DNA of 64,000 nucleotides from Brachypodius melanocephalos. Lineage: Eukaryota; Chordata; Aves; Passeriformes; Pycnonotidae. Each line of letters opens with the position of its first letter. Position 1 is the first letter of the stretch. The notes beneath the pieces are model-generated. The model was not told where the DNA came from, ran no database searches, and saw only the letters and a program-made list of their open reading frames with translations. Location of the stretch: positions 10,642,955 to 10,706,954 of the forward strand of contig VZSR01003803.1 in NCBI GenBank assembly GCA_013398615.1, in the 5' to 3' direction. Made by a program: the position numbers and the translations under genes. This document shows, piece after piece, positions 1 to 12,570 of this stretch.

Positions 1-84
1 GAGGGAGAAGGGAGAAGGGAGAAGGGAGAATGGAGAAGGGGGAAGGGGGAAGGGGAAAGGGAAAAGGGAAAGAAAAGAAAGGTC
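1..84. repeat. Purine-rich simple repeat (GGGAGAA/GGGGAA-like)
   Basis: The window opens inside a pure-purine tract of degenerate 6-7 base units of the GGGAGAA type. The units drift to GGGGGAA and then GGGAAA before ending in AAAGAAAAG. Only G and A occur apart from one T near position 31. The left end is cut by the window edge, so the full array length is unknown. Confidence 0.95.
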
Positions 85-1149
85 GTGCCTTCAGTACACC
101 TGGAAAGAGTAGCGACTGCTCTAGAGGACTTTCACCACAATGAAAGACTGAATAGATTTTGACTGCCTACAAAAAACAAGTATATGATCTATACAGCCAA
201 AGTCTTCCAAACACAAAGATCCTGGCCAGTAGAAAAAGCTATTACTAGTTCTTTTTTGGTACTACCTACTTCTGCACCAGATCCTTGATGTGTAAGAAAG
301 AGCTCGCAGTAGCCTTGGAGTCTGTTTTATTAAATTCCATAAACAAAGTGAAAGTAGTCTGGAGAGCCATAGCATTCTCTGATAGATATTTATGTGCTCA
401 ACAGATAGATGATGCTAAATCATCCTGGAGGGGTGACTTATCTCTGCAGCTTTAAACCTTGACATTTAACAGGACTGAACAAATGGCACATGCACCTCAA
501 GTACACAAGATTTATTGTTTTCATCTACCTCAGTGCCTGTTTTATGTGAGTCCTTATTAAAATATTACTGCAAACATCTAAAGCTTCAGTTCAAACTCCT
601 ATGATATCATCTAAGGGTTTGAATATTTGCTAGCTAGAGATGTCTTTTCTCTAGAGTTTTGCAATTCTAACCTGTCTATTCTTTTTCTTGTGAAGCACTT
701 ACCCTCTTCAGAAAGGGAATGTCTCCTAGAAGAACAAGCCATTATTTTTATTTTGAAGGCAAGGCCCCATATTGATAACACATTCAGATTCACCAGGGAT
801 ACTTGAGGGGACTACAAAACCCTGTTGATTAGTTCTGAAATACTGACTGGTGGTATATTTCCCCAGTAAAAGAACTGAGTACCAAGTGTATCATCATTCT
901 GGAGCAGAAATGCAGAAGGATGTCTTTTCCAGGTTAAGCCAAAGGTCTGTTCATCCAACAGGGGCTCTACTTTGCAGAGATAGCAAGTGAACAATGCCCA
1001 GCAGCCTTTTAGTCTTGTGCTGAGCACTTAGGTTCTATTTTTTCTGAATTTGTTTGGAAGTATTATTCACACTTCATGATTTTTTTTATTAGTTTTCCTT
1101 ATTTTCTTTAGTTCTCAGCTTTTTCTTTAAGGCGTTTCCATTCCTTTTC
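85..1149. other. No recognisable gene or repeat
   Basis: This is AT-rich unique-looking DNA. Open frames on the minus strand around 611-793 and 812-1027 are 60-71 codons long, have no recognisable motif and are of the size expected by chance. A T-rich patch lies at 1080-1135. Confidence 0.6.
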
Positions 1150-1450
1150 AAGACATGCTTGTGTCATTATAGGACAGGAAAAGATCAAGACGCACACAGT
1201 CCAGTTCCATAGAGAAAGGAAGGCACTTTATTTTTCTGACTCCAACTCATATAGTTTTGGACATTTGACCATAGATTGGAGGATGAGGTTGCCACCTCTC
1301 CAACCCCATGGTCGAAATCACAGTCCATCGATGTTCTCCTCTTCAAGGAGAAAAACGTAAACAAAAGGAGAGTAGTTCCAAAATTATACATCGTTTACAT
1401 GAAAATCTGTGAGAACTCTACTAAAGAATGTAAAAACATCAGAAGGCTAG
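1150..1450 (-). mobile_element. Possible endogenous retrovirus LTR remnant
   Basis: The stretch resembles avian ERV LTR fragments I have seen. On the minus strand it carries an AATAAA polyadenylation-type hexamer (complement at 1227-1232). The flanking text is of the 'cactttatt...ctccaactcatat' style and is followed by a purine-rich tract near 1345-1375. It abuts a CR1 3' end. No gag, pol or env coding sequence is present, and I could not find a matching second LTR or target-site duplication. It may instead be an unrelated old repeat. The family is not assigned. Confidence 0.3.
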
Positions 1451-1494
1451 AAAATCAAGGCAACAGGCTTGTTCTTTCCATGACATTGAGTAGG

Positions 1495-1617
1495 GATCAA
1501 GGATGTTTGAGGAAGACTGGATATGGCACCCAGTGTTGTGGTCTAGGTGACTGGGCAGTGATCAAAAGTTGGACTTGACCTTAGAGGTTTTATTCAATGA
1601 TTCTGTGAATCTGTGAC
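1495..1617 (+). mobile_element. CR1 LINE, 3'-terminal fragment
   Basis: This matches the last roughly 120 bases of avian CR1. It has the 'aagactggatatggcac' segment, then 'ggttggacttgat'-like text (here ttggacttgacctt), then a 3' terminus of the form 'atgattctgtgaatctgtga', which is the degenerate octamer-type CR1 tail. It holds only the extreme end of ORF2 and the 3' UTR, and is 5'-truncated like most CR1 copies. The age looks moderate, with several mismatches against the remembered consensus. It is not coding. Confidence 0.75.
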
Positions 1618-3583
1618 ATAAGAGATCAAACCAAGAGTGGTAATACCCCAGAATATTCTCTTCTATCTTCTAACAGAAAAACTTCTTAGCCCAGATATAA
1701 TACCATTGCATTTAACCCAGGGCAAGTTTTTTGTCACCTGAGTGTAGCTTGAGTAGAGTCACCATCTGTGGTGCCTGGGAAAGGGTGGGAAAAGGCAAGG
1801 AAAAATTAGAGGTAGTCACCAAACTGAGACAGAGATTCAGATCTGTTATTAGTCACTCCCAAGCCAATATTTATGAATCTCATCCAGTTTACATTCTAAT
1901 TATAATTTTTAGCTATAAATCTGAACTTCCAGTGTTTCAAAAGTGACAAGGCAAAGAAAAGGAAATCACTTTTCCTTTCCAGTGACATATACCAATAAAA
2001 TGGGATTGAATAGAAGCTCTCTGCTAAAATTGTTTTCTTCATAATTCAGAGATATAAGGAGCCAAAAATGCTGGACTTTGAAAAAAAAAAAAAAACAAGA
2101 AAAAAAGCACATTATTTGGTAATCAAACTCTCAAACATGAAGCTTTTGCACAAGAGGAACTCACTTAAATTCAAGAAAATATATTACCATAGTTTGTTGT
2201 ACTTAAGCAAGTATCTTGCTTTTTAGGTCTAAAAGGAGGTGGAAATGTCACCAAGGCTTGTAACAAGTCACTTTCTTTGTGTTACACCTATAAATGAAAT
2301 TAGGTCCTTCTTGCTGCACGGTCGTTTCCATTATGTCTTCCATTGTGGTACAGTGAAGAGATCAGCAGAAAACACAAGAACTACACAGGTTTTTATGTGT
2401 TCTTCTCTTCCTAAGAAACAAGAACTTTTTCTTGTTGTTGAAGAACATAAAGTAGAAGTGGAGGAAATAGTATTACAACTTGATTACATTTCTACTGATG
2501 TTCATGTGAATGGCACACATGGGACCTGATGCAGTGCATAGCATTGGCATTATTAAACTATAAATATCTACACTGCTGTTGGCTACATCTGAGCTTGTCA
2601 CCCTAAACTTTATTACTAATATAAAGAACTAGAAACACTTGACCTATTTCAGATACCTATGTTAGACTGAATTGTATTATGTTTCAGAGGGATTACAAAT
2701 CTTCTCCAAACTGCAGAAAATTAATTTCTTAAGAGTTAACAGGCCATAAGAGTTTCAGTGATGAGTTTCCTATCCTTTGAAAGACTATAGGGAAGAGAAA
2801 AAGCCAAGAACAAAACCACAAAACAGAATGTGTGAGAATTGCTGCAAAATATTTTGTCAGAATCAGTATCTTTATATATAACAGGTAGGTTTATGAAAAA
2901 GGATTTTTTTTCAGAAAGAAATAAATACTGGCTGAGTTGAACAAATATCTGTAAGTAGACACTAGCACATACGTGCATGCATAACCCCGGGACGTCTCAC
3001 TGATATAGTAAAAAATATTAGGTGTCTCTTTTCATGGTTCTGAAAAAAAAAAGCTGTTAAAACCAGGAACTCCTCCTTGCCCTATTAGACACAAATACCC
3101 AGTACCTCCTATTTTAACTCATTTGGTACCATTTCAGTTCCTTCCATTAGGGTTTTGTTGGCACAGAAACACATCCCTGGCTTAATAATTGACTTTGAGT
3201 CTTTTCTTCAGTGTGGATTAAATGCAGTGAGATAATTTCTGTGAAATAGGTTTGAAACACAGATGTCTTTTTCAAGTTCTGTTCATGTTTTGCCTCATTT
3301 GAAACTCACATTTCAAATCCAGAGTTGTCTTGCCACAAGGCAGTTTTCTAGAATCTTAGATACTTGAGACCATAAGTGTCCTTGTGTGATTTGCTTTTAA
3401 ACACCTTCTTCTCAACATCAAATTGCCAGTTTCCCTGTGGACCCTTCTCATGGTGCAACCTCCTTCACAGGATCCCTTGTAAGGAGCTTGGTGGGTTGTG
3501 TGGAAACAATGCAGGAAAGCTGCTCCCATGGCTCTGCTTTTTCTTCAGGAAAACCACCCCAAAGAAATTCACCAGCCTGACCG
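1618..3583. other. No recognisable gene or repeat
   Basis: AT-rich unique DNA with an A-run near 2081-2105. The longest plus-strand open frames (2239-2529, 96 codons; 3376-3678, 100 codons) show no domain, and I saw no convincing splice-site context. I treat them as chance frames. Confidence 0.6.
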
Positions 3584-3656
3584 CTGGAAAATTCTTTCAT
3601 TCCATGAAAATTATTGTCTTACAGATGATATATGCAGGTCATCCTCTTACCTTGGA
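3584..3656 (+). repeat. Unclassified 73-bp repeat, copy 1 of 2
   Basis: The 73 bases from ctggaaaattc to ttaccttgga recur at 6738-6810 in the same orientation with a single mismatch (ttacag here, ttagag in copy 2). Weaker similarity extends about 17 bases upstream (accagcctgaccg against actagcccgccca). Just downstream, copy 1 has six extra bases before the shared 'atggt'. I recognise no family, and the wider flanks differ. The near identity means a recent duplication, a young dispersed repeat, or sequence homogenisation. Confidence 0.9.
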
Positions 3657-6264
3657 TTCAGAATGGTTTCAGGAGTAACTACAGAAAATAAATGCTGTTT
3701 CAAGCCATGGGGGCAGAAAAGTTGGGCAACAGACTGTGTGAGGAATAGGTGCCTACCCAGCCTCAGGTGTCCAGATACTTAATGCTGTGAAAATGCCATG
3801 TGCATTAGTGAAACAACCCCATTGACATTGTTTTTTATACTTAAATGGAGTTTGCTTACTTTTCCACTTTTACATCCTATCTTCACTGAAATCAACAAGA
3901 AAAGTGGAGATATTCAAAAGAGTTAAACTAAAATTGCCTAAGTTAGAAAAAAAAATTCAGTGTTTGACATCTCATTTTACCTCTAAATTGATGAAAAGAA
4001 GCTTCTGAGACAACTTCTGAAATCAAAACTCTGAGTTTAAGTCTACCTATTTGATGTCAGAGCTGGTGTTGAGCCTGACATCAATAGCTTCTCATATAGT
4101 GTAAGTTTAAATTTTACAGCATTCAGACGCAGGTTTGCCATTTCACTCTACAATCTGCAATCAGATCAGTGTTTCAGGAATATCAGGTTGACAGCCTTGG
4201 AGGTTGCAGTCCAATCCAAAGTGCAGCAATTGCTCTCAACTAAGTGATGGAAGATCCAGTCATTAAAACATTTGCTTCTGCAGGAGCCTCATAAGCTTTA
4301 CCACAGCGTGCCTTTGATGTAGCTCAACCCTGTGTTGGAGGCAGGCATTGGCCCTTCTGCCAATCCCAATGTCCACACCAATGATTCTGTGATGTGAACC
4401 CCTGTCCCTTTGCAAGCCAATCTGCAAAATCCAATTCATTTCACTGAATGACCTATAGGCACTACTAAACACAGCTGGATGCAAGCAGTGATTCACAAAT
4501 GAAAGGTTTGCTATCCTCTTACCAATAGCCTGAGGTGCTCTGCCCTTTCTGGCCATGTTTGTGTAAGATAAGGCTGTGTATTCAGTACCACAGTTCTTTC
4601 ACCCCCCTATACCTCAGACCAGCTCACCATGCAAACATTGCAGAATTTAACCTGCCACATCACTCTCAAGAAGCTTGGGTGTGTACCAAATCTACTGTGT
4701 ACTCCAGTCCACAAACTAAAAGTTTCCTCTGAAAAGCAAGCATATTATAGCCTTTTTTTCTGGTTTATTTTACAGTAAGTTTGGTATTGCATTTTTATTT
4801 CTAATAAAACTTTGAGAGGACATACAAATCTAAATATAAAGTTTTATAGAACTTTCATACTGACTAAACACTTACAGATAAAACCTATGGAAAATGTATG
4901 TGGTTTATGGTTTTTTTTTTCTTTCTTGCATCCTGGATCACTGAAAATAGAAAAACAGAATACAAATCAGAAAAAATTTATTAGCCAAGAGTCTTAACTC
5001 TGAAATTTCCTTGCTAATAATTATGCCCTGGTAAATTTATGTCTGTGAGGAATTATACTGGACCTTCATTTTCTGGAAAAGAACACAGCAGAGTGACCAA
5101 GAGGCTCTTCCACTTCTGAGAGCACAAAGGTTCCTTCACGTGGCACTTCAGGCCTCCAAGAGGACACTGTTTAGCAGGGAATACCAGGTGCTGAAAAGCA
5201 TTTCTTCAAGATTCCATTTGGCATCTAACCCTGGGGGCTTATTCACAGATTTCCTCCGTAATATTTCAGGAGTATTTTGATGAAGAAAGTGCTGCACTGG
5301 CTGAGGGGGAGGTGCTATAAGAATTCCTGAGGTCTGTTCTAGGAATGAATTATTCCAAATGAATTTCTCATTGATTTTCTAGATTAAGTATACATAGAGC
5401 ATTTCATTCACTGCTTTCTCCTGCTTCTCCATGGCATATCACTGTTTATTCAGTGTAGAAAAACAAGAAGAATCAGGATTCCTCTTTAAGCAGAAAAATT
5501 TCTCTAAGCGAAGCATTGTAGTCCTATGGCATTTAGAAATTGCTTCCATCTACACCTACTATTTTACATTTTACAAAGATCTGTGCATGGAGTCTGCAAA
5601 ACAGAAATAACTGAATTTGTTAATCATAATGATTAGGTGAATCACAGACACAAGCTGAGCTGAGCAGCAAAATAAACTAAAATTAGCAACAGCATGCCCC
5701 TGGCCTAGGGCAACATCCAGCTGATGAACAGAGACAGCAGGGACCTCATCCTTTCTCTACATTCTGCTACCAAAACAAATTTGTTGTGTCACTCGTATAA
5801 TAGCAGGGACAACATTCACCTTCTGGAGCACCTGCACAGCAATTTCTATGTGGTTTTGATTCTTTGTTGCCACAGTCCACCTGCCTGGATGCATTTCTTG
5901 GGAGAAAATACAAATATTGTGAGAAAGACAAAAGTGAAATAGCTGTTACAATGTCTGCCACTGATAATCCAGCCTAAAGCCCCTGCATCTGCTCTTCACA
6001 GGATCTATAAAGGAATTTCAAAAGATCTATATAGTCATGTTTTGATTCATCAGCTCCCAGCCAGCTTTTCATGCTTCTCTTGCTTGCCACAGATTAACAC
6101 TCTCCCTCACTTGGCTGTAAATGCTGCAACACAGCTTTTTATAAATTAATCAATATTTAATCATTGTAATACTTTGGAGGTTAAGAGAGGTTCAGACATG
6201 AAAATTATATTGCACTTCCCCAATATTGAAAAGATCTCACTTAGACTCTGTGGAATTAATAAAT
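3657..6264. other. No recognisable gene or repeat
   Basis: Moderately AT-rich DNA. The open frames here (for example 4263-4556 minus, 97 codons) lack recognisable motifs. Nothing is supported as an RNA gene, regulatory site or transposon. Confidence 0.55.
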
Positions 6265-6370
6265 CATATTATTCCCATTATAACAAGGAGTCCAAATTAT
6301 GCATAGGCTATGTGCATTGCCCAAGTTTATACAATGCATCAGTGGCAGAATAAGGAATCAAACTGGTGAA
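6265..6370 (+). mobile_element. MIR-like (CORE-SINE) fossil
   Basis: The order of short blocks follows the MIR core and 3' part. 'ttattcccatta' is followed by a degraded middle, then 'gcattgcccaagtttatacaatgcatcagtggcaga', then 'aggaatcaaactggtg'. These correspond to the 'attcccatttta', 'cttgcccaaggtcacacag', 'gtggcagag' and 'ggattcgaacccagg' blocks of MIR. Divergence is high, as expected for an element older than birds. The tRNA-like head is not recognisable. A chance or other L2/L3-type match is possible. Confidence 0.45.
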
Positions 6371-6737
6371 AACCTCTCCTGCAGTGAATTAGAGCAGTTC
6401 TGTCTGTGTGAATGTTTCAAGAGATATAATATCAGATAGAAACTGTTACTGCAAGCTGGATATTCCTTTGCAGTCCACATTCGCACCCGTCTGCATTTTT
6501 CTCTATTTAATATGACTTCATTGATCATATTAATTAAGATAAAGGACTGGAAGCACCCAGAGAAGTATGTTAATCTTGCTGTGCTTCAAATAATCAAGTA
6601 ATGCTGAGCAGCTGGTCAAATGACCAGAATTTGACTGACGCCACTGTCACCAAGTGTCTAATGATGAGGAAGCGGCGTGGAGTCCTTAGAGGTGAAAATG
6701 AAAATGTCAGTAGCAGAAAAAACCACTAGCCCGCCCA

Positions 6738-6810
6738 CTGGAAAATTCTTTCATTCCATGAAAATTATTGTCTTAGAGATGATATATGCAGGTCATCCTC
6801 TTACCTTGGA
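6738..6810 (+). repeat. Unclassified 73-bp repeat, copy 2 of 2
   Basis: Partner of 3584-3656 with one mismatch over 73 bases and the same orientation, 3154 bases downstream. After the shared block this copy goes straight into 'atggtagatatt', lacking the six bases found in copy 1. The upstream flank is GC-richer (gccactgtcacc, aagcggcgtggag) and unrelated to the flank of copy 1. Confidence 0.9.
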
Positions 6811-8504
6811 ATGGTAGATATTATAAACCGATATCTTCCAAGTATCTTGGCCGTCAAGCACACACGCAGTTTTTACCTCTGCCTTGACTTTTCCTTGAGT
6901 TTCCATGAGGACCTCTATGGCAGATAAAAACTGGAAGGCTAAAGATATATTAAGTACCTTTCTTTGTGGATCTCAACCAATAACCAGAAGCTGTTTTACT
7001 GATTGCCTTGGCTACAGTTGCATCAATCACCTGCTGACCTGAATTTCTAGAACAGGAAAAGCCATTTAGTTCCTCCACCAAACCAAATGTCATTACTAAC
7101 CCAAAAACTGTATATCAACAGCTAAGAGAGACCTCATGTATTGCAGTTCATGGCTTTCAATAAATCAGGCATAAATTTAGCATGCATCTGCTATTCCTCT
7201 TCTTTCGAGTTGTTGAAAGACTAGTTCCATCTAGTGAGCACCTTACAAAAGAGATACCAAGACATTCCTTGAGTCTTTTGGAGACATATATTTATTTTTC
7301 AAAGCTTGTCTGAAAGCAAAAGTAAATAATTACCAGATAAATGGGGAAATCTGTTTGTATTTCTCCTTTTCATCTTGCCAACAATTCATTAATAAATAGA
7401 AAGAATATTTTCTAGGAAATGCTTAAAGAAACTGATTTTAAAACAAATTATGTGAAGGCTCTAGCTGAAGCAACAACAAGGTGGGGGTATAAAGCTGTGG
7501 TGGTTCACTCAGGAGTAAGGTCTTTGTGAAAGCTTTCCTGAATAGCTATGAAAAATAAAATACACATTCAGGAGGAAAAAAATCCAAAACATCAAAACAC
7601 AAATTCTCTTCAAGAATTTGTTTCAGTAGGTTTCTCTGCATCCTCCTCATTAGAAAATGTTGTAGTATCTGAAATCTGCTGCTTCCCTCAAGCAGCAGAA
7701 TTTCAAAGTGATTATGCTGCAGGATGAAAGTATGCAACATGCTGGTTAGAACACCCTCTTCTCTGCATTGATTTGAAATGGTGTATGAATGCTACTACAA
7801 AATAGATTACCTGGGGATATTTAGGATTAAGGGTAACTGTCTCTGAGCAAGATAATTAACTAATTAGTCAAAACATCCTACCACTTTTTTCTTCTTTTTT
7901 TGGTTAATGTAATCTTTTCTTATAATGAGACCCCTTGCCCTCTTTCAACTATCTGTGCACACAGTTTGCCATCACTGCATTGGTTTTCTAACACACCCAG
8001 CACTTTTCTCACTCTGTTTTCTCTCTAGTTTTTTAAACACTATGGAACTAGCTGAAGGTGGTGAGGAGCCCTTCATGTCTGTTTGGACTTTTACAAAAGT
8101 GTCATCAGCAGCTTTCTTGATCTTTTATTTCTCACAGAAATGTGTTTAATGGCTCAAAAGCAATCTGAATGTCCTACTAATTGGTACCTTCCTTAGTTTG
8201 CAAACAATCGGAAAAGCTGTTGCATTTTTATGACACCTAAGCAATGCAGTAACCTTCCTGGATCTGTTTCTTTAAATCTTCCCTGAAGGTTTCATTTAAG
8301 CATTTTATAACAGTTTATTTTATATGAAAAGTTCACTGAATAAGAATTAGGAGGAATAGGAAATCCAGTGGAAGAAAAGACCATCACTGAAAATTAAATG
8401 AGGTGAAGTATTGTTGATTTCTATCTTGCTCATAGTTTTGCAGCACAGCTGCAACCACGCCACCATTTTCCAGAATTATTTTGTCCAGGAAAGGGAAAGT
8501 GTTC
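6811..8504. other. No recognisable gene or repeat
   Basis: AT-rich unique DNA. Short open frames (7546-7740 minus, 7925-8149 plus) show nothing recognisable. Confidence 0.6.
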
Positions 8505-8712
8505 AATGTACTGCATTTTGTGGATGCACTATCACTGAAAGTGCTCAAACTCAGTGTCAGTTCTGGCCCAGCATTAGAAACTGGATGGGTTGGATCTGGC
8601 TTTGATCAACCTGATCCAGTGAAAAATGCCCCTGTCCATGGCAGAGGAGTTGGACTAGCTGACCCTTAAATGTCCATTCTAACCCAAACCATTCAATGTT
8701 TCAATGATTTCA
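8505..8712 (+). mobile_element. CR1 LINE, 3'-terminal fragment
   Basis: Good match to the avian CR1 3' end. The order is 'gaaagtgctcaaactcag' (consensus-like ggaggtgttcaaggccag), 'ctggatgggttggatctgg', 'gatcaacctgatccagtg', 'cccctgtccatggcagagg', 'gttggactagctgaccctt', 'cattctaacccaaaccattc', and the terminal degenerate repeat 'attcaatgtttcaatgattt'. It is 5'-truncated, so only the last codons of ORF2 and the 3' UTR remain. It is inactive. Confidence 0.88.
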
Positions 8713-10139
8713 TCATCCAAAACAAGAGCTGCAATATTCATATTCATATAATAATAATCCTCACCATTTTGTGTTGTTGTGTCTTTTCAAAGCATGGACA
8801 AAAAAAACAAGTTGAAGAGTAAAAAACCAAAAATACAGCTACAAAAAAAAATTAAAATATGGTAAATGCCTTGAATTTCATGGGCATTTATATTCCATCT
8901 CTTTTGTCTCTTTTATTTTTCCTGAGGGGAAAAATGAGGGGATGACTTTCCTCTGGTAACAGTGCCAATCCATTTTAAATTTGATAGGGTTGTTCTCAAA
9001 TCACAGATGCTGAAAATATTCTCTATATTTTTTCCATCTAGGGGGGAAAAAAAGCAATATTGTTTCTGAAAAGCTCTAGTGTCTTACATGTAGTACTTTG
9101 CTATCCGCATTGTAGCCCATCACAGATAAAAAGTTGTTTTGAAAAATACTGAATAATATGGTTGCCTAGGCAGCAGGCACTGGATTGATTGATCTGGGAG
9201 GTCTTATTCAGTTTAATATCCCCCATTCCTGTGAAAAGGAATACTAGTAATTGAGTATTGAGGTTTTCATTTGTTTGGTATTCAGAAGTGCTATTGGATC
9301 TCAGTAAAGCAAGACAGCAAACAAGTCACTGAAGCTTCCTGAGTTATAAGAAGTACTGCGGTAGTTCATGTTGTTCCTTTAAACCCAGACCAGATGTTTA
9401 TTAGGTTGAATGTCCCAGAGGAAAAATTGAAGTGACACTAGGGAAAATGTGGCAAACTGAACTAAACCGCTGAGTTTCTATTTCCAACTGTTTAGGAGGA
9501 GTTAATTAGTTCATGTTATATCAAGTACAGCAAGCTCAAAAAGGGAGCTATTCATGCAGAGTAATAAATCCATGAGATTTGTTAAGATATTCACTTTCAA
9601 GCAGATATGTATCTTCCTCACAGGGAAGAAGAACAGGTGAAAAAACAGACAGGATAAACTGAAAACTCATCTACACAAGAGCCACACAAACAGACACACC
9701 AGCATTTTGCCTATTCAAAAAGTGTAGGCAGGAGACACAAGAAATATTTATAACATGTCTCAAACATGAATATTCATTCTAGAGCAACATCCTTTTTCAT
9801 TATAATTGCAACTTCCTTTACAACTAATTAGCCAAATCCCAGCTTTCCAGACTTTCATAATATGAATGCAAGTTTCCATCACTCAGTTACATTCAGAACG
9901 GTAAAAGAATTAATACAGCCAAAACAAAGTCATTTGTTTTGAACTAAATAATTTAGACCACGTTTACGGAGTAAAATAACCTACACAACAATTGCTCTGA
10001 AAGATATGAGAAGATCGTAGTTGATAATCAAAGTAATAGTGAGTCCTTTCACTGATGCACCAGCAAGAAAATCAATGAAATAAATCCCTGAAAAAATTAA
10101 ACATGGTAGCGGTGAAAAGACATTGAACAATAAATACCT
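8713..10139. other. No recognisable gene or repeat
   Basis: AT-rich unique DNA running to the assembly gap. Short A-runs occur near 8800-8860. No gene is supported. Confidence 0.6.
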
Positions 10140-10239
10140 NNNNNNNNNNNNNNNNNNNNNNNNNNNNNNNNNNNNNNNNNNNNNNNNNNNNNNNNNNNNN
10201 NNNNNNNNNNNNNNNNNNNNNNNNNNNNNNNNNNNNNNN
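10140..10239. other. Assembly gap (100 N)
   Basis: Exactly 100 consecutive N, the conventional placeholder for a gap of unknown size. The true distance between the flanks is unknown, and any open frame drawn across it is an artefact. Confidence 1.
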
Positions 10240-12570
10240 GTGATTCTGTAATTTCTTGTCTCCTCTTATCAATACTGAGACCATGCTAGGATGTTGTCTG
10301 AAGTCTTACACTTTATAAAATGAAAAATTGGAGGGAATATCTATGACAAAAATTATTTGAAGTCTAGTGGAAATTAATTACAGAATGAGGTTTCGAACTC
10401 CATTAATTCATCTTATCAATAACAAGATATTACTGTTTTGAATAATTAATATGAATATATTTATGGAAATTCCACATTAGTACAGGACTTGTTACACTCA
10501 AGTCTCTTATGGTCTGCATTGTTCATATGATAGTGCAGAACAAGTCAGAATTATATAACCAGGTTTATCATTTCACTGTTCTCTGAATATCAGCTTGAAT
10601 TTCATATTTATTCCTTAGTACAAATCATAGATTCATATCATAAGCCTTCCCTTTTAACATTTAATGACATCAAAGAGAAGCATAATATTCTACTTATTTA
10701 TATTATATAATTTAACAAAGAAATATCTGGAGTTCTGGTCTCTGCTCCAGGGACTGCTTATGTATTTTATATTGTAGATTGTCCCTGGATAAAACCAGAA
10801 ATAAATCTATAACCAGAATTTAAAAAAAAAAAAAAGTGACTCAGTGCTAAACGGCCCACTTTACACCCTTTGGTTCAGTCTTTCTCTCTGATCTTACAGC
10901 TCATGCTTCCCCAGGTTTACAGCCGTCCAGCTTCAACAATAATTGTAAAGTGCCCTGATAACACCCTGCAATTCACAGCAGGAAAAGGCTGAGGTGTGAG
11001 AGCTGTGGTAAGAGAGCCCTCCAGGCTAAAGGAGGTTTTCTATTTCCTAAGTGAGTACTCTTCTAATCACTAAACCATCAGGTATCCTAAAATAAGGATG
11101 TTTCTCAGACACTTTTACTGCTGTTGATGATGTTGAACAGAGCTGTGACTTGGCTAATAACAATCTTCTAGTTGCTCCACTGTTTCTTGTTGCATTTAAA
11201 GACATTCCTTATGGCATACAAAGGAAGGAAGCAGCCAATGGAAAAGTTTTGAATTCTCATCATTTGTATGCAAAAGCCAAATTAATGAAGACAAACCCAG
11301 ATAAATGGTTGCTTCCATACATCTATACTCTGCTGAATTCTATTCCTAAGAACAATAACATTTTTTAGAATTATAAAGCTCAAATTGTAAAGCATCTTTG
11401 TCTCACAATAGCAAGAAAAAACCCACAATATATGTTTGAAATAAGATTAGCTGAACTGAATCTATGCAAAGACCCACCATTTGAAAGATGCTCTTCAAGT
11501 CTTCAAATTCTTAAGCTTGGTAGCAAAAGATTTCTAGATGCTCCAGATGCTGGAGTGCACTGCAGAGTGTACCAGCGATGTTAATGGCAAAATATGGAGT
11601 CTGACTTACTGCAGTCATATTACTCTCTGACATCATTGATAGTAATCTGGTATCAGATATCACAATTTTTTCCTCTTTTTATTTAAATTTTGAGGAAAGT
11701 TCAAATCAAGAACCTGTCCTGGAAGAGGGAGGTCAATACACAGAGACAATTCCCAGACAAGGCAAATTCACAGAACTAATCATAAAATCTGGGGGATCCA
11801 GCCCTAAACAAGACTTTAATTACAACAACTGTTGAGTTGTTTATGTCTGACAACATTTTATGATATTTTATTGAATTTTTAAAAAAATATATTGAGCTTT
11901 GAAAGACAAAGCAAGAACATTAATAATCTGCTGGCATTTACATACACAGGTAGTGCATAAAGTCCAGAACTCAGCTTTCACTGTAGAACTTAGTAAGTTA
12001 GAAAGGAAAAATAATACAGCTGATAAGACAACTACAAAAGAAAAATAATCCATCAAGCTGTCGTAGAAAAGATAACATCATTCATGCCCTGGTGACACTG
12101 TTCTAGGAAAAAATGTTTGTGTTTGCTTTCAGAACCTTGCACATAATTTCAGTTTGTGGTAATAAGAGGAATTTTTCCCAAATCCCACGTTTGCAAAGAT
12201 ATTTTGTGACTACCATTAGATTTAGACTTCCTTGAACAAAAATGATTGTTTTTGTGAGGTTCAAGTCTAATTAAATCAGTCTAAAATTATGATTAGAGTT
12301 TCAGATCTTGTGACAATAGATTCTGAATCACCAGTTAGGAAAAAAAAATCAGCTTTACTAAAGTTTTGTTCTCCACAGACTGCTCTGCTTCACTTCCTTT
12401 CTCATAACCTTGCGTTGCCAGGGGACTGACAGCACAGTAACTATAAATATTGCCTAGAGGAATATTCCAAGGAATAAAGTCTTAAATACTTACTGCTCTC
12501 ACATGTTTGGATTTTTACAAGGTATTTCCTAATAGCATCATGGTGGGTAGACCACATTTTGGTATAATGT
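10240..12570. other. No recognisable gene or repeat
   Basis: AT-rich DNA with an A-run at about 10823-10835. A slightly GC-richer part at 10850-11040 follows, without recognisable coding content. The 11150-11368 plus frame (72 codons) has no recognisable family. Confidence 0.6.

Noticed and set aside
2239..2529. 96-codon plus frame with an acidic C-terminal half as a candidate small gene
   Set aside because: No family recognised, AT-rich codon use like the surrounding DNA, and no promoter or splice evidence.
10072..10284. Minus-strand frame spanning the N block
   Set aside because: About half its codons are unknown N; the frame exists only because of the gap.
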